Source: an uncultured Blautia sp. (lineage in GTDB: Bacteria; Bacillota; Clostridia; Lachnospirales; Lachnospiraceae). From it: a DNA stretch of 23,714 nucleotides. Shown here one piece after another: positions 22,764 through 23,714 of the stretch. Location of the stretch: the NCBI GenBank assembly GCA_900541345.1, contig UQJE01000036.1, positions 1 through 23,714 of the forward strand. Reading direction: 5' to 3'. How positions within the stretch are numbered: position 1 is the stretch's first letter; the number at the start of each line of letters is the position of its first letter. The translations under genes were made by a program, and so were the position numbers. The notes below the pieces were generated by a model. The model ran no database searches and was not told the origin of the DNA. It saw only the letters and a program-made list of their open reading frames with translations.

Positions 22764-23714
22764 ATGAATATGTCGGTTCGTTTTCCCAATCTGGGACTGG
22801 AATTTGAATATGTGCCGGTATCTGTCCGGGTTTTCGGATTTGAGATCACCTTTTTCGGAATTTTACTGGCAGTTGGCATGCTTCTGGGAATCGCGTTTGT
22901 GGTATTGGAAGCAAAACGGAAAAAGCAGGACGCGAATCTGTATCTGGGAATGATGATTTCCGGGCTTGCAGGCGGATTTATAGGAGCAAGATTTTTCTAT
23001 GTGCTTCTTTCCTGGAGTGTATACAAAACGGATATTATGAAGGTATTCGATACAAGAAACGGAGGAATGGTCTTTTACGGAGGTCTCCTGGGAGGCGTTC
23101 TGGCAGCTGCTGTTTTCTGCCGGGTTAAAAAAGCAGTTTTTATGGAAATGGCAGATGTTGCGGTAAAGGGACTTCTGATCGGACAGATCATCGGAAGATG
23201 GGGGAATTTCTTTAACCGAGAATCCTTCGGAGAATATACAAATAATGTGTTGACGATGCAGCTTCCGCTTTCCAATGTGCGCGCAGGAGAGGTTACACCC
23301 TGGATGAGAGAAAACCTTGTCGCCATCGACAATGTTTCCTATATTCAGGCAACGCCGCTTTTCCTTTATGAAAGTATATGGTGTCTTCTGCTTCTTTTTC
23401 TCCTGTTTGTATGGAACAGAAGAAAGCTTTTTGCAGGAGAAATTTTTATGCGGTATCTGGCGGGATATGGTTTCGGACGTTTTTTTATTGAATGGATCCG
23501 GACTGACAAAATGTTTTGGCCGGGAACGGACATAGCAATCAACCAGGTAATATCTGCAGGATTATTTCTGCTGTTTACGGCAGTCGTTATTGTGAAACGT
23601 ATTATGGCGAAGAAACGCGCTGCTTTGGAGAACCGCAGGAAAGCCCGTTTTTATGAGGAACAACAAAAGGCAGAAGAAATTTCTGAAGAAGAGCTGCTTC
23701 CAGAGGAGGTAACT
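22764..23714 (+). CDS. lgt: Prolipoprotein diacylglyceryl transferase (3' end beyond window)
   Basis: 317 codons are present and the frame is still open at the window edge. This membrane enzyme transfers diacylglycerol from phosphatidylglycerol to the lipobox cysteine of prolipoproteins, the first step of lipoprotein maturation. The family signature is clear: GRWGNFFNRESFG (144-156), with Arg145, Asn148 and Glu153; YE (201-202) and GRFFIEWIR (238-246) with Arg239 also fit. Several membrane helices are evident (about 28-49, 60-80, 105-118, 205-217, 260-279). Tyr105 stands where Escherichia coli Lgt has the essential His103. After the last helix a charged tail (281 onward) extends beyond the usual length. 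AAGGG precedes ATG 22764; it is probably cotranscribed with ychF. Confidence 0.93.
   Translation, partial: MNMSVRFPNLGLEFEYVPVSVRVFGFEITFFGILLAVGMLLGIAFVVLEAKRKKQDANLYLGMMISGLAGGFIGARFFYVLLSWSVYKTDIMKVFDTRNGGMVFYGGLLGGVLAAAVFCRVKKAVFMEMADVAVKGLLIGQIIGRWGNFFNRESFGEYTNNVLTMQLPLSNVRAGEVTPWMRENLVAIDNVSYIQATPLFLYESIWCLLLLFLLFVWNRRKLFAGEIFMRYLAGYGFGRFFIEWIRTDKMFWPGTDIAINQVISAGLFLLFTAVVIVKRIMAKKRAALENRRKARFYEEQQKAEEISEEELLPEEVT

Overview
The window looks like chromosomal DNA from an anaerobic, low-to-moderate G+C Firmicute, most likely a Lachnospiraceae-type Clostridium relative. The support is the oxygen-sensitive ribonucleotide reductase NrdD, the Firmicutes-style priA-def-fmt-rsmB-rlmN-prpC-prkC-rsgA-rpe-thiN gene order, strong GGAGG-type ribosome binding sites and a MurE with the meso-diaminopimelate motif DNPR. 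This placement is inference from gene content; no 16S rRNA gene is present. No tRNA, rRNA, CRISPR array, insertion sequence or phage gene was seen.

Layout. (1) 1-2940, plus strand: the tail of an RNA polymerase sigma factor, overlapped by a six-helix membrane protein, an ABC ATPase and an ABC permease, all overlapping or nearly so: a sigma-factor-linked ABC transporter operon. (2) 2941-5250: nrdD with its own extended -10 promoter, two candidate NrdR boxes in the leader, and a hairpin terminator shared with the convergent gene. (3) 5289-6218, minus strand: a stand-alone carbamate kinase-like gene. (4) 6219-6771: the only long gene-free stretch. It holds a candidate arcC promoter with an inverted repeat, a good minus-strand intrinsic terminator that may end a small C-rich RNA, and a plus-strand promoter with a palindrome. 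(5) 6772-7968: a secreted, C-terminally anchored surface protein with two DUF11-like repeats. (6) 8053-21562: a tightly packed twelve-gene plus-strand run, murE-priA-def-fmt-Zn peptidase-rsmB-rlmN-prpC-prkC-rsgA-rpe-thiN. (7) 21559-23714: a new promoter, then ychF and lgt; lgt runs off the right edge.

How the genes fit together. The long operon joins envelope synthesis (murE), replication restart (priA), N-terminal formyl-methionine metabolism (def, fmt), rRNA modification (rsmB, rlmN), the cell-wall-sensing Ser/Thr phosphatase-kinase pair (prpC, prkC), ribosome assembly (rsgA), pentose phosphate metabolism (rpe) and thiamine cofactor synthesis (thiN). Many genes overlap by a few bases or sit within 20-40 bases, which suggests translational coupling. 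This is ordinary core-genome content.

The least explained signals are in the 6219-6771 gap (possible small RNA with a CCCCCC motif), the unusual carbamate kinase glycine loop, the IPKTED sorting-like tail of the surface protein, the extra C-terminal domain of PrkC and the sigma-linked transporter. I found no clear evidence of a wholly new multi-gene system.
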